From NCBI RefSeq assembly GCF_020520425.1, contig NC_079491.1:29503449-29567448 (forward strand): a stretch of DNA of 64,000 bases, written 5' to 3'. The notes under the pieces are model-generated. The model ran no database searches, had not been told where the DNA came from, and saw only the letters and a list, made by a program, of their open reading frames with translations. The translations under genes and the position numbers were made by a program. This DNA is from Spinacia oleracea (lineage: Eukaryota; Streptophyta; Magnoliopsida; Caryophyllales; Amaranthaceae). This document shows, in pieces, positions 1 through 11,370 of this stretch; the first letter of the stretch is position 1; each line of letters begins with the position of its first letter.

Positions 1-1510
1 TATTCATCTAACATTGCCAATTTCCAATTCGGGTCATTTAAAGCACTTACTGGATTTTTTGGTATTGGAGAAATGGAGGGAGGAGTGGTTGTGCTCAAAT
101 TGAAAAGTCGTTTTGGTTTAAATATACCATGCTGACTCATTGTGCACATCTTTGTGGGTTGTGCTGACTGGGCCGAAGGGAGAGCAGTAGTCGGTTGGTG
201 GGCCGAGCTAAATGCTGGGACGGGTGATGGGGCAGGAGCAGGAGATTGGTGAGCCAGAGATGGAGGAGTAGTGTGGGCCGTTGGAGAGTGAGAAGAGATT
301 GGGCCAGGGGTGAATGGGGAAGGGGAGTCACGCTGCAAGATGGCAGCAGAGGGGACAGGCGAGTGGGCCTCCTGAATTTGGGCCACTGGCTGCACATTAG
401 GGATGGTCTGGTCTAGTTGAGACAAAATATAAGGTGAGGGTGCATCCATGAATTCATATGAGATGGGGGTTGGGTTGTGGATTTTAGAGAATGGGAATTG
501 GGTCTCTTCAAACAGAACATGGCGGGAAATAAATATTTTCCGAGTTGATAAGTCATAGCATTTGTAACCCCGATGATTCGAAGGATAACCCAAGAAAACG
601 CACGGTGTGGACCGTGGTTGAAGTTTATTGATGGTGGTGGATGGGAAGAGGGGGTAGCATAAACACCCGAATACACGGAGGTGATTGAAAGTCGGATCTT
701 TTTGAAAGAGAATTTGAGTCGGTGACTTATACCCCAGAACTTTTGTAGGAAGAATGTTAATAAGATATGTTGCCATTTGAAGAGCATGGTGCCAGAAAGA
801 GGGGGGCATGGAAGAGTGAGCAAGAAGAGTCCGAACAATGTTGTTAATGGACTTTATTTTTCGCTCAAATTTTCCATTTTGTGGCGAAGTATGAGGGCAC
901 AAAAAACGAAATTGCATACCATTTTGGTCACAAAGTTTATGGGAAGGTGCGTTGTCAAATTCTCGCCCGTTATCACATTGAAATTTTTTGATATTTCTTT
1001 CGAACTGAGTGGTGACATAGGCATGGAATTTTTGAAAAATCGAAAGTACTTGTGATTTTTTGGAGATGGCAAAATTCCACAAATAATTCGATTAATTATC
1101 CAAGAATAAGACATAATAGCGGTGATCAGATGAACTTATAATGGGAGAAGTCCATAAATCACTGTGCACAATTTCAAATGGCAAGAAAGTAAATGACATA
1201 ATATAGAATTTTGAAATGGTAGTTTCATGTGTTTCCCAAGTGGACACGATGGACAAAAAAAATTGCGGTCCTTATTACATTCAATAAAATTGTTGCTACG
1301 GAGAGAGTTTAAAACTGATTCCCAGGGATGCCCTAAACGGCTATGCCATAAACTAAAAGATAAAGCAGTAAAAGCTGAAGGAGAATTGGCCCGATTTTTG
1401 GTAATAGGATAGAGTTCGCCCGAGCTTTCACATCTCATTAGAGGCTTCCCCGTCCGTAATTCCTTCACAGAAAACCCAAAAGGATCAAACTCAATAGAAC
1501 AAGCATTATC
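1..1510 (-). pseudogene. copia integrase and linker to reverse transcriptase, broken
   Basis: Downstream of the Gag/protease stop the same frame gives the GAG-pre-integrase zinc region (LWHSRLGHP..., then CPSCPLGKH) at about 1370-1200. After a frame change near 1070-1110 a second frame stays open from about 1060 to the window edge. It holds the integrase core residues CDNGREFD and the glutamate of SPQNGKFERK, then VFGCLCYPLFP, FLGYPSNHRGYKCYD and a Pro/Ser/His-rich linker. It ends with the entry to reverse transcriptase (NPVSALNDPNWK) at about 50. The first catalytic aspartate region is degraded by the frame change. Confidence 0.8.
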
Positions 1511-1522
1511 TGTAGTAAATTT

Positions 1523-2862
1523 TCAAACAGAAACAAGATTCTTAATGAGTTTGGGAGCATCCAATACATTTTTTAGAGTTAAGGGGGGGTTAGGTCTTGT
1601 GAGGGTCGTGCTTCCATAACCAAGAATTGGGATTGAGTGGCCATTTCCGACAACAATTTCTCGATTAGTGCTCAAATTGAAATAAGACGTGAGAGTACCT
1701 GGATTTGCCGTCATATGGGAGGTAGCCCCGGTGTCCATGTACCAATTATCATCCGGTGGTGTGAGGGAGAGTGTGTGCATTGCCTCCTCGATGTCAGTAG
1801 GTTCATAACCCGAAGTAGGGGGAGCAGGAGCATGACAGGCTTGGGGTGGACGTGCACCCAAGATTCCTGGTTGCTTGGGATTTGGTGCACGTGGCTGCCA
1901 TGTTGAGGGATAAGGGCATGGTGGAGTTGCCCATGGCTGCGGTGACCAAGCTCCCCATGGTGTGAATTGCCAGCAGGCTGGCCAAGGTTGTGCTTGTGGT
2001 GTTGCAGGTTGTTGAGAGGTGTTGTTGCCACGACCACCGTCGCGGCCACCGCGGCCTCCCCTGTTGTTATTGTTGTTGTTGCCGCGACCTCGACCACCGC
2101 CTCTCCTGTTGTTGTTGTTATTGTGCTCATGGCCACCACCACCACTGGCAGCAGGGGCAGGTGGGTCATCCGGCGGGTTTGGACCCGCAAAGAGAGCGGC
2201 ATCCCGAGCAACACGCTTTTCCATATTCGACTCCTCCAACACTAGCATGGACCGAGCCTTGGAAAAAGAAACAAGAGGGCTGCTATGTTGGATAAGTGTA
2301 GCAACACCACTATAGGCTTCATTGAGACCAGCAACAAGATGAAGCACCTTCCTTTGATCGGTAACCGAAGCCCCGACATTGCCAAGTTGTTCAGCCAACA
2401 TTTTGATACGCTGACAATAAGATGTGACGTTTGGAAAGTCATCAAGGTGGACATGAGATAACTGATTTTCGAGTTGTACCGCCCTAGTGGTTTGATTATC
2501 ATGGAAGAGGCTAGCCAACCGATTCCAGGCGTCCCTGGCTGTAGCATCGGGCTCGAGAATAGTGTGTAGAATGTCGTTTGATATCGGTCCATAAATCCAC
2601 TGCAAGACAATCGCGTCTAGGAGATCCCACAATTCGGTGTCCTCGACGGAAGAAGAGTCCTGTTCAGGGGGGATTTCTTCTTGGTCGTAGCGCCGGCAGG
2701 AGGTTGAATGATATGGTCGAGGACCTGATATGCTCGGGCATGTATCTTGAATAGGGTAGCCCAAGAATTGTATTGAGAACTCTCCATATCAAGGGTGACT
2801 GGATTGAAGTTTTTCACATTGTTTACGGCGAGGGCCGGGTGAAACTTGGGGTTGTCAGCCAT
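1523..2862 (-). pseudogene. copia Gag and aspartic protease, frameshifted
   Basis: Gag starts at ATG 2862 (MADNPKFHP...) and contains a UBN2-type retrotransposon Gag domain (W at the start, then the DATARDAWNRLASLF and LENQL/VTSYCQRIK segments). It lacks a CCHC zinc knuckle; instead there is an Asn/Gly/Arg-rich tract near 2020-2130 (GGGRGRGNN type), which may take over RNA binding. The protease signature WYMDTGATSHM lies near 1720. A one-base shift around 2670-2700, next to a G6 run on the plus strand, breaks the N-terminal part from the rest. The frame ends at TGA 1523-1525, which looks like a decayed CGA arginine codon because homology carries on beyond it. Confidence 0.85.
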
Positions 2863-2931
2863 GGAGAGATGCAAAGAAGAAGAAGAGAGAAGGTAGAGGA
2901 AGAAGAGAGTAGCGGCTGTAGAGCAGACCTA

Positions 2932-2942
2932 GTCTGATACCA
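2932..2942 (-). other. Primer-binding site (initiator tRNA-Met)
   Basis: Minus strand reads TGGTATCAGAC immediately inside the LTR, matching the 3' end of plant initiator tRNA-Met used by most copia elements. Confidence 0.85.
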
Positions 2943-3087
2943 TGAGAAAATTGTATTTCGTGAGTTTTATTAAAATACAAAGCAATGCTTATATACATAG
3001 TACAGTAGGGTTAGGGTTTTTGGAGGCTTTCCAGAATTACAGGAATATTATTACAAAATATAAAATATAAATATACGGTGTCTATCA
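2943..3087 (-). repeat. 5' LTR of the first copia element
   Basis: On the minus strand the segment starts TGATAGACACC and ends CAATTTTCTCA, that is TG...CA, and is followed directly by the primer site. The partner LTR would lie before position 1, so the outer boundary rests only on the TG/CA rule. The next bases outward (ATTCT at 3088-3092) would be one copy of the target duplication. Confidence 0.7.
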
Positions 3088-3333
3088 ATTCTCTCAAATG
3101 TTAGTAGTAATTGTGTCTTATATTTAAAAGTAACACCATTAACATACAAAAAATAACCTTTAGTAATATTAGTCGTTTTGTGCGTAATATTTAAAAGTAA
3201 CACCATGAACATACAAAAAGTAACCCTAGTAAAATATTAAAGTAGCATCCAAATGTTTTAAGTGAATAAGTACCTTGATTACAAGTAAATTTTCTAAACC
3301 TATAAAAGTAAGAAATTAAAAATAGAAGTAACC
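3088..3333. repeat. Tandem-repeat target DNA, left flank
   Basis: Contains units of the form AGTAGTAATTGTG...TTAAAAGTAACACCATTAACATAC..., repeated about every 80-190 bp with truncations. The same units in the same orientation resume at 25740, on the far side of the 22-kb insertion. AT-rich, no coding content. Confidence 0.75.
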
Positions 3334-3342
3334 TTAGTAATT

Positions 3343-3450
3343 GGAAAATTTAAATTTAATAATCCGACCTGTCCGGTAATCCATTAACAGTCCACCTATG
3401 AGGTATTCCTAGCTGATCCAACCTTTGGTACCTATTTTCTTTAAACGGAC
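3343..3450 (+). repeat. Left terminal inverted repeat of the MULE
   Basis: Starts GGAAAATTTAAATTTAATAA and aligns with the reverse complement of 25617-25730 over about 110 bp with scattered mismatches and small gaps. Confidence 0.82.
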
Positions 3451-3768
3451 TTTATGATCAGTTACCTGAAAGAAATGTCAACGGCTTTCATATTGACTCT
3501 ATTTATGTGAGTTGGCTTTTATTTTTTACATTTTTTGCAATTAATTTGATGACTTGGAGTCTGGGATAGAAGCCCCTTTATTGAACTTCCTTTCCCTTTT
3601 GTTCTCTCAGACTCACGAGCTCTCTCTCAAGCTCAACAATGGCTTCACTCATCTTCTTTCCTTCCCTAAACTCTCAACTCTAAGATAGTATCAAAGCGGG
3701 ATGATCCTAGAAAAATTTATGAGTTGATTTAAAAGAAAAATTTATGAGGAATTGAGAATTGATGAGTT
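3451..3768 (+). other. MULE internal DNA upstream of the HSP90 fragment
   Basis: CT-rich stretch around 3590-3660 resembles a plant 5' leader (CTCTCTCAAGCTCAACAATGG). The ATG at 3639 opens only about 14 codons before TAA. It may be a piece of a second captured gene; I cannot name it. Confidence 0.4.
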
Positions 3769-4006
3769 GATAAGACCAACAACTCTCTGTCAATCATTGA
3801 CAGTGGTATTGGGATGACCAAGGCTGGTGAGTTTTAATCCATTCCCTTTGTTTCTGTTAATAGTTTCTTGTTTATTTTCACGTATTTCATCTACTATATA
3901 CTGATTGTGTGTTATTGCAGACGTGGTGAACAACCTGGGTACCATTGCCAGGTCTAGAACAAAGGAATTCATGGAAGCTTTGTCAGCAGGAGCTGATGTC
4001 AGTATG
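3769..4006 (+). pseudogene. HSP90 gene fragment (two partial exons and intron)
   Basis: 3769-3826 translates to DKTNNSLSIIDSGIGMTKA and 3921-4006 to [20 protein letters not shown]... ending ADVSM. These are the conserved N-terminal ATPase (GHKL) segments of cytosolic HSP90, including the DxGxG ATP-binding motif. Between them lies a 94-bp intron (3827-3920) with GTGAGT donor, TTATTGCAG acceptor and phase-1 splicing that joins the codons correctly. After the 22-kb-scale SIRE insertion the exon resumes at 25413-25424 (IGQF), then loses similarity. Only about 60 codons of a roughly 700-codon gene are present, so this is a captured fragment, not a gene. The retained intron argues for capture of genomic DNA rather than mRNA. 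Confidence 0.85.
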
Positions 4007-4884
4007 TGTTGATTCCTGGGTTTTGATGATGATAAGCTTACACTCTACTGATTGTTGAAATAAAGAATGACAGGAGCAAGTCACTATAAGCTAGGACAAG
4101 TATACAACAAGGCAAGCTGCGAAGCAACAAGGAAATTAAGTCCAACATTATGAAAAGTACAAGTCTAAAGCGTATGGACAGATTAAATCATGGGCCAAGG
4201 AGTATGAAGCCCAGCAAGTCAAATAGAGTCCAGAAAGGTATAAGATCAGTAGATACAAATATAGCTTAGTATAGGAACAAAATATTTCATAGAGTCCTAA
4301 ATCAGTTTTGTTTTATAAAAGATAAGTGTCGATATACAAAACTGATTTTACTATTTTACTTAAGGTTAAACTCTTAAACGTTTTGAGTTAATTCACAACT
4401 CTCAAATCCGTAAAGATTGATTTTATCTAAACGCGTTTTAAAGATATTATTTGCGAAAATCTATCGTTTGAAAAGAGTCCCAAATTGTTTTGAATTAGAA
4501 TCTAGGGTAAACTCTTAGTTTCTTATATATACACCTTAAGTTCTCTGCGAAAGTTTTTATCAGACTTATTTACATTAACCAGAAGCTTTCAGGTATTACC
4601 CTTAAAGTCTTAATCTTTAAAGAGTCTGTTCCTGTTCCCATATAGAGCAATATTTGTTACGTGGTCTTATATCTTGTATTAGTATTAGTTTAATATTTCT
4701 TTGTTTCAATCTAAAGTGTTGAGTTATTGTATGATAAGCCTGAGTCAGGCTTACTTGAGCAAGAGAGAAGATCTCACAAGAGATCTGTGAGGAGAAGCAG
4801 TTGAGGGACTGTTTCTATAAGGAAAGGAACAACGAGGGGTTGTTCCTGGTCATATGTAGTCAGAGGCGACTAACAGATTGTGGC

Positions 4885-6347
4885 TGTGAGGGGGTCGAAA
4901 AAGCACGAGGCTAATGCGTGACCTTGTCCCTCGTGGGTGTGACGATTCTTTTTATTCAATCAAGTGTAATTGGATTTCCTGTGAGTATACACCCAATTCA
5001 CTAGTAATATAGGAGTCGCCATTCAGTTTTTAACGACAATGAGAAAAACTGACAAAACCCGGTTATCGTGACATAAAGGGAGTGCAATTATGTTTGACCA
5101 CGACGGCCGTAGGTTCCCTTGTGATCCCTGGTGTGGGGATCTCTCAATATACACCCGCAAGGTAGAGATTGAGGGTTCGGGGGACTGTAACTACCGAGAG
5201 GAGTACTTCGCTCGTCGATAACTCCAGAGGCAGGATATCCTTACTAGCTCAGCATAAATAATTGAAGGGACATGCGTTAACTATTAAACTAATCTGAGTT
5301 GATTTTAGCAATATGCAACATATAATACTAATTCGATCGTGATTATCTGATTTAAATAGCATTAAGGGACCTAGCATGATAATCCGATTTCCCAAAAATA
5401 CTATATTTGTTAGGCGTGATAGAACAATCAGATTAGGTTAGTTTAACAGTTCATAAAAAGGGCGAGGAAAGTAGTTAAATCATCGAAAAGGGACACATTA
5501 CGACGCACCCTTGAGAGGTGCGTCACGGTTCTCAGAAAACTAACCACTTTGACTTTGCTATTTCTCCTTTTTATTTAACGAATCTCAATTATGGGACAGG
5601 ATACGTTCTGTTCGATTTATGGATCGATTGCGACAGAACGCGTGAACAATTTCGCAGCGAGAGGCTTAGGCTAAGGGTTGGAGTCAATACTCAGAATATA
5701 ATTGTGTGTTGCTGTGTGTTCCTTCACGTCGAATTTAGGGGGCTATTTATAGGGAAGAGTTCGTGGAAAGATAGAATTGCAGAGTTCTAATCCACAAAGA
5801 ATTAGGAAAAAACACGTACCCAGGTATTTTCAGCGCCCAGGCCTGGGCGCCGAAGATTTCGGCGCCTAGAGCCAGGCGTTGAAAATAGGGTATGGGCTGT
5901 TTTCTTTAGTCAGATTCGGATTCCTGAAATCCGTAGAGTTTGAGATTAATTCAAGTCTTTTAGCGCGTATCAATTTTGTGACGGAATGCATCCGGGCCCG
6001 TTACGAACTCTAGGCTCGTTAGGATTTCAATTAATACGTAACTCTTATTTCCGAATCACATTAGGAATAGGATTCTCGCAGTTTTCTATCTCATTTAGGA
6101 TTTATGTTGGAATGCAACACCTAATTCTGGCAGGTTTCTATCTTTTATGATCTGCCAGTTTTAGAAGCTACCTTTTACGGCAGTTACTATTTTTAGCAGG
6201 TTTCCATAAATAGCAGGTTTCGGGTGAAATGAAATGGGGAATCGAGATTCGTTTATTTTATAGGAGATGCGTTGTCAAGTGGAGTTTTTATGCTTTCATC
6301 ATCGAACCTTTCCCTTGCGGGAACGGGGACAAAAGTAGGTGTCTACA
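4885..6347 (-). repeat. 3' LTR of the LARD
   Basis: 1463 bp, matching 14394-15857 with only about twelve visible substitutions. It carries one copy of the GC-rich hairpin motif (5830-5884). The 90-codon ORF at 5518-5790 is present unchanged in the other LTR and looks incidental. Confidence 0.93.
5830..5884. repeat. GC-rich double hairpin, copy 1 (in LTR)
   Basis: Contains the perfect palindrome GCGCCCAGGCCTGGGCGC followed by a second imperfect stem GGCGCCTAGAGCCAGGCG and then TTGAAAAT. Confidence 0.85.
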
Positions 6348-6365
6348 GTTAGCCTCCACTTTGAC
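6348..6365 (-). other. Polypurine tract of the LARD
   Basis: Minus strand reads CAAAGTGGAGGCTAAC directly before the 3' LTR start TGTAGACACC. Confidence 0.65.
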
Positions 6366-6736
6366 TGAGTCTTGGAGTAAGACGATGGTCAAAGTATTAG
6401 ACGGAGTGCGTCACACAAGCCATGGTGTATGTGACCTGTTTTGCGAGGGTCTCACGAGCCCCCGAGTGATAACATTTGACTTTAAGGGTCATCACTTGAA
6501 GTGTCGACATATCCCTCACGTGTCATTGGGATTTGTCAACTGATAATATAGAAACTTCCTCACTTTGTCATTGGAAGGATCTAAAGGTGCGTAGAAACTC
6601 CCTCACTTTGTCATTGGGAGTAGCTACAGATGTTTTCAAAATCAAAACTGTAAAGTGTAATTGGGCCTGGCCAAGCCCAATCACGAGGTAAAAAATGTTT
6701 TTAAAGATTCTCATTTTCAGGGCTAGCTAAACGAGA

Positions 6737-7400
6737 AAACCCCCTTGTTTTTATAGGACGTAAAACGAAGGAAAATCCAACACCCTTGTTTTTATAGGAC
6801 GTAAAACGAAGGAAAATCCAGCAAAAGTTATCGCTGCAGCGACTAAGGACCTGCGCGGTGAGTGACGCAGACCCCGCCAGCTGAAGATGGCGAGCCTGTC
6901 CGCTGAGGGTGGACGCCCCGTCCGATACAAGTGGACGAATCTGTTTTGATGTTTTGAAAATAAGGACCTACGCGGTTTGTGACGTAGACCCCGCCGGCTG
7001 AAGATGGCGAACCTGTCCGCTAAGGGTGGACACCCCGTCCGATAGAAGTGGACGAATCTATTTTGAAATTTATTTTGCTTTTTTCAAAATAAGGACCTAC
7101 GTGGTTTGCGCCGTAGACCCCGCTGGCTGAAGATGGCGAGCCTGTCCGCTAAGGGTGGACACCCCGTCGGTTAGAAGTGGACGATTCTGTTTTGAAGTTC
7201 GTTTATTTTTTTTAAAAATAAGGACCTACGCGGTTTGTGACGTAGACCCCGCCGGCTGAAGATGGCGAGCCTATTTTGAATTTGAAGACTTTATTTTTCG
7301 AAAACTGAGGACCTGCGCGGCTAGTGACGCAGACCCCACCCGCTGAAGGTGGGCGAGCCCTGTCCGCTAAGGGTGGACGCCCCGCTCGCTGGAGGTGAGC
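6737..7400. repeat. Tandem repeats in the LARD
   Basis: A 41-bp unit containing TTTTTATAGGACGTAAAACG is duplicated at 6745-6827. It is followed by five units starting AAGGACCTRCGCGG at about 6844, 6962, 7091, 7220 and 7307, spaced 117-131 bp apart (the fourth truncated). Each includes GACGCAGACCCCGC, GCTGAAGATGGCGA and GTCCGCTRAGGGTGGAC. Such arrays near the 3' LTR are common in Tat-lineage elements. Confidence 0.85.
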
Positions 7401-8085
7401 GAACCTGAATTCGTCTTTTCGATTTGGGATTTGCGTGTCGCGATCTTGCCCGATTGAGGTGGGCAAGTCCTTATTTCATTTTTTCTTTTGATTTCTTTTG
7501 AGAATTTCTTTTTATTCATTCTTATAGGAGCGAATTCTTCCGAGGGATGCTCGGATTTAGTTGTAACCTGAATGTGGGTTGACAATGTGTTTAGATGGAC
7601 CATAGTCTCGTGGTCATCTTCTTTCATGGTTTTGAGCTAGTCTTTATGGCTCAATTTTGCCATTACCTGGGTCCTTGATTGGGGGACCATGTATAAGTAT
7701 CAACGGTGACCTTTGTCTTGAGGTCGTAAACCGGTTCTTTTTTTCTTTTGAGATTATCCAAACACGGGACTTTGTACAGCGTAGTCTGGGAATTTTGTTT
7801 TAACTTTGCATACCTTTTTTGAAATATATATTTTCTTTCGAGCCCCCAAGCATTCGTGCTTGACGGTCATTTCTTGTCAAAGAGGTTCCTTGGGGATACG
7901 CATTTTGTAATGTCCTTGATCGTGTTTTGGGATCGTGCTTGTAAGTGCGAGCGATCTTTGTAGTGGTGTGCTATTCTTGACAAAGTCGTGAGGTGCGACT
8001 TTCAGTAAGGAAATCGGTAATTTTTGAGTCGAATGGATGCGGCAGGGCCCAATAGAAGTTAGGGCCTTTTTTGAGCCTGGGTTCA

Positions 8086-8145
8086 TTTTCGGCGCCCAGG
8101 CCTGGGCGTTGAAATAATTCACGCCCAGGTGGGGCGTTGAAAGTG
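8086..8145. repeat. GC-rich double hairpin, copy 2
   Basis: TTCGGCGCCCAGGCCTGGGC then TTGAAATAATTC and ACGCCCAGGTGGGGCGTTGA; the first stem is nearly perfect and the second is weakened. Confidence 0.8.
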
Positions 8146-9213
8146 TTGTTTGGGCTGGTCTTTTGATGACACAGTCGGCCTCTTGTTCATTCGTTTATTT
8201 CACTTGGAAGTTCTATGTATTCTCTTCTCTTTTGCTTTTTCTTTATTTTTAGAACGTGATGATTTCCTTGAGAAGCCGTAGCCGATTGGTGGACTACGGT
8301 GCTTGTCGCTTTGGGGCGATTATTTTAAGGAACTGTTGCTCTTTAAGGCGTACAGTTATTGCAACAGTTGGGCGAGTCTATATGGCCCGATGAACATACC
8401 TTGAGGCGTAAGACTTTGATCGCTCTTGTATATATTTTTCCTTTTGAACGCGTTCGTGAATGATGATATGTATGTGCGAACGAGCGTTCATAGAATGGCC
8501 GTTGCGTGCGGTCCATTAATCAGTTCGCTTGAATCATTTTTTTTTGAGCAATGACTGATTTTGAATAGTTTGCTTAGAGGCTTGCTAGGGTTCAGGCCCA
8601 TTCATGAAGTGGGCTTAAACATCGTGCCCTTTCGATTGTTCAAACATTTGCTTCAAGATTTTTTATTTTGTTATGGTTGTTTCGTAGCTTGGAGCCCCCA
8701 AGTATGCATGTTGGGATGCTTCCTTTTGGCGTACGATTTTTGTAGGTTCTTTCGAGAAATATGCCTTGGGGTTCCGCTCGTGTAGGTGCGAGCTATCCCT
8801 TTCGTGGTAGGTAATATTTTGCTACCTTTAATCCTTAATGTAGAAGTCGTGTGGCTTGCATTTTGAATTTGGGCGATAAGTAGTCTTTGCCTCTTTTACA
8901 CGTGCTCTTGGTCGTGCCTACATTAGTGCAATATGCCTTACTCTTTTTTGGACTTGTACCGTGGGACGGTTGAACTTATGGTGCAACGTAGGCTTGTGTG
9001 GCCTAACGGCGTGTCTTAGAACATTCCTCCAGGTGTTGGGATATCATTATTATTTTTTTGCACTGGAGTACTTCATCATGCCTCGTTCAGGTGTTTGAAC
9101 AAGTGTAACACCTTCTGCGTGGGTTTGCACGGCTTATTACTTCGTTCGATGCGAGGATTCATAGGTGTTTCTTTCTTATTTTTATATCTGGGTAAAACTT
9201 GGCTAGCAGAAAG

Positions 9214-9273
9214 ATTCAGCGCCCAGGCTGGGGCGTTAAAGATATCGGCGCCCAGCTCTGGGCGTTGAAAATG
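9214..9273. repeat. GC-rich double hairpin, copy 3
   Basis: TTCAGCGCCCAGGCTGGGGC, then TTAAAGATATC, then GGCGCCCAGCTCTGGGCG and TTGAAAATG; it shares the upstream phrase AGCAGARAGATTCAGC with copy 4. Confidence 0.8.
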
Positions 9274-11309
9274 ATTTCTGGGTATATTCTGACAGTTCTT
9301 ATCCTTAATTTTTTTCTTTCGCTTTTGCTTTGGAACAATGTAGACTGTGTAACGGGCGCTTCATAGGGCGAGCATTATGTGCAGTGGTTTGATCGGAGTT
9401 TTGGTGACTCGCGATTTTCAGTTACCCGTGATAGTGGGGTGACTTTATATATTCTAAGTAGTGCTTTAGAATTTGAGAGGGGTTTTAGCCATTCTAAGGT
9501 TCGTTTTACATGATTAGAGCTTAGGATTGTGCCCCTATGATGTATGTATAGCATTAGCGTCGAGAATTTGCGATAAAATCGTCATTTCGAGCATTTGTAG
9601 AGTGTTTTTCTCAAGCCTCCAACTGTAGCTACGGGATTGGCTTGGTGTTATAATGCCTTGCATACGTTTTTATGCATTCATGGTGACATGGATCATGAAT
9701 AGTTTGAACCAGACTCGTTTAGTGCGAGGTACGTTCGAGTAGTGATCTGCTACTTCTCTCGTGAATGTCGTATTATGCGACATTGCCATGGTCAAGGTAG
9801 TCACATGTTGAAGTATGCCTTGACCAAAAGCTAGGTTCCTTTCTTTACCCATAATCATATTTAGAAATCTTTTTGACTCACTTGCAATATCGAGATAAAC
9901 ACATAATTAGCTTTAAAGCAACGACACTTTATTATGTTCGAAAAAGTCTTTGAAATTTGTTTGAAACTTATTAAAAAATCCGAGTCCTACTGTGTACAAT
10001 CCGAGGTGTCCTAGGCAAGTTGACTTATGGAAGGGTTCGTACAGGATCACATGAGTGAATCAGAATACTGTTACGTTTTTTGGAATGCTGTCTAAGGATT
10101 TGCTGGAAGCCAAGGTGCAGGTGTCAAGGTATACTTGTGCCCGTTCGGCATATGCTTTAGACTTTTAGGGCCGTCTTTTCCAGAATTGCGGGAATATAAA
10201 CCGTTTTCAAATTGACTTAGATTTACTTGGCGTATGTCTGTACAAAAGGTCAAGGTATACTTAGTTCTTTCCCTATCTCTTTCATTTCACTTTTTAGCCC
10301 CTAGTTGCTGTTATGTCTTCCCATTAATGATGCTTTTAGATTTCGATTTTAGATGCCCGTGTCATATGTCTGAGTAGGGTGAGCCTTGGTTAAGTGCCAA
10401 GTCCTATTGACAATGTCTTATTTTTTTCAAAGGGGATTAGCAAGCATTTGAATTACCATGGACGGGTGCCCTGAGTTCGAAGGAACGATGGGGCGACGCC
10501 GTAGAACAATCCTCTTTATTGCAAGCTTACTGCCTTTATTACTTGTTGGCGATTATGACTGTGTCTAGTGGTGAAAGAAGGTCTTTAAGCAAACGACTAT
10601 GTCTAGTTGTGAAAGAAAGTCTTTAAGTGAGTTAGTTCGCTTTAGGGAGGGTCAAGTCGAGTACTTTAGAGGTCATGGACGCTTGTGCTAGCCCCCATTC
10701 AATTGAGGCAAAACGATCTATTGAGTCTTGGCTAAGTGCCTAGGAGTGTGAGTGCTCCTTCTGGCAAGGGTACGTGCCCTTATTATTTTTCGATGTCTGC
10801 TCATTAATTTTGGCATTTTGATGACTTGGATTCTTCCTTTGACTTTCATTTTTCTTTCGACTTGGATTGCAAGTAATTAAATTTCAATAAGGGACTTCTA
10901 TTTTTTATTCTTGTTTTTCTATAGGCTTTAATATTTTTGCAAATTGGTTGGACCGAATCATGGATTGCCTACGTATCCGCCTTAAATAAATTTAATTTGG
11001 AATCAGGTCTTACGTAGTTCTTAGCCTAGAAAATGGTTTCTTAGAATGCCGATTTTAAACAAGTACGTTCTGAGGTGGAAACATATTGTTTGAAACGGTG
11101 GAATAAGTGAAGTTTATTATTATTTTAATCTGCTGCCTTGCCGTAAGCCAAAAATTTGTTTTATATCATGTTTTTTTTTTAGTACATGTATTTTTTGATG
11201 GTACGTATATCTGAATACGTGTTGTACCCCTCCAAGTGTTCGTTATTTTTCCGTGCATGTGCGGATAAAATGACGAGCACTTCTGGACAAATTTTAGCAA
11301 GCAGAGAGA

Positions 11310-11370
11310 TTCAGCGCCCAGGCTGGGGCGCTAAAGATTTCGGCGCCCAGCGGTGGGCGCTGAAAATGTT
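11310..11370. repeat. GC-rich double hairpin, copy 4
   Basis: TTCAGCGCCCAGGCTGGGGC, then CTAAAGATTTC, then GGCGCCCAGCGGTGGGCGC and TGAAAATG; both stems well conserved. Confidence 0.8.

Larger units (their letters stand above)
1..3087 (-). mobile_element. Ty1/copia retrotransposon, 5' part, truncated by window edge
   Basis: Reading the minus strand from 3087 downwards gives LTR, initiator-Met primer site, Gag, aspartic protease, GAG-pre-integrase, integrase and the first residues leading to reverse transcriptase, which lies outside the window. The order PR-INT-RT is the copia order. The very short LTR (145 bp) and a Gag without a zinc knuckle fit the Ale/Retrofit branch; that lineage call is an inference. 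The coding region has one frame change in gag, one in integrase and an in-frame TGA, so this copy is dead. The 3' LTR and the second target duplication are not visible. Confidence 0.88.

Noticed and set aside
1967..2315. Plus-strand Val/Thr/Leu-rich ORFs
   Set aside because: Shadow frames of the Asn/Gly/Arg-rich tract of the copia Gag on the minus strand.
5518..5790. 90-codon ORF, identical at 15027-15299
   Set aside because: It is repeated only because the two LARD LTRs are near-identical; no domain and no start context.
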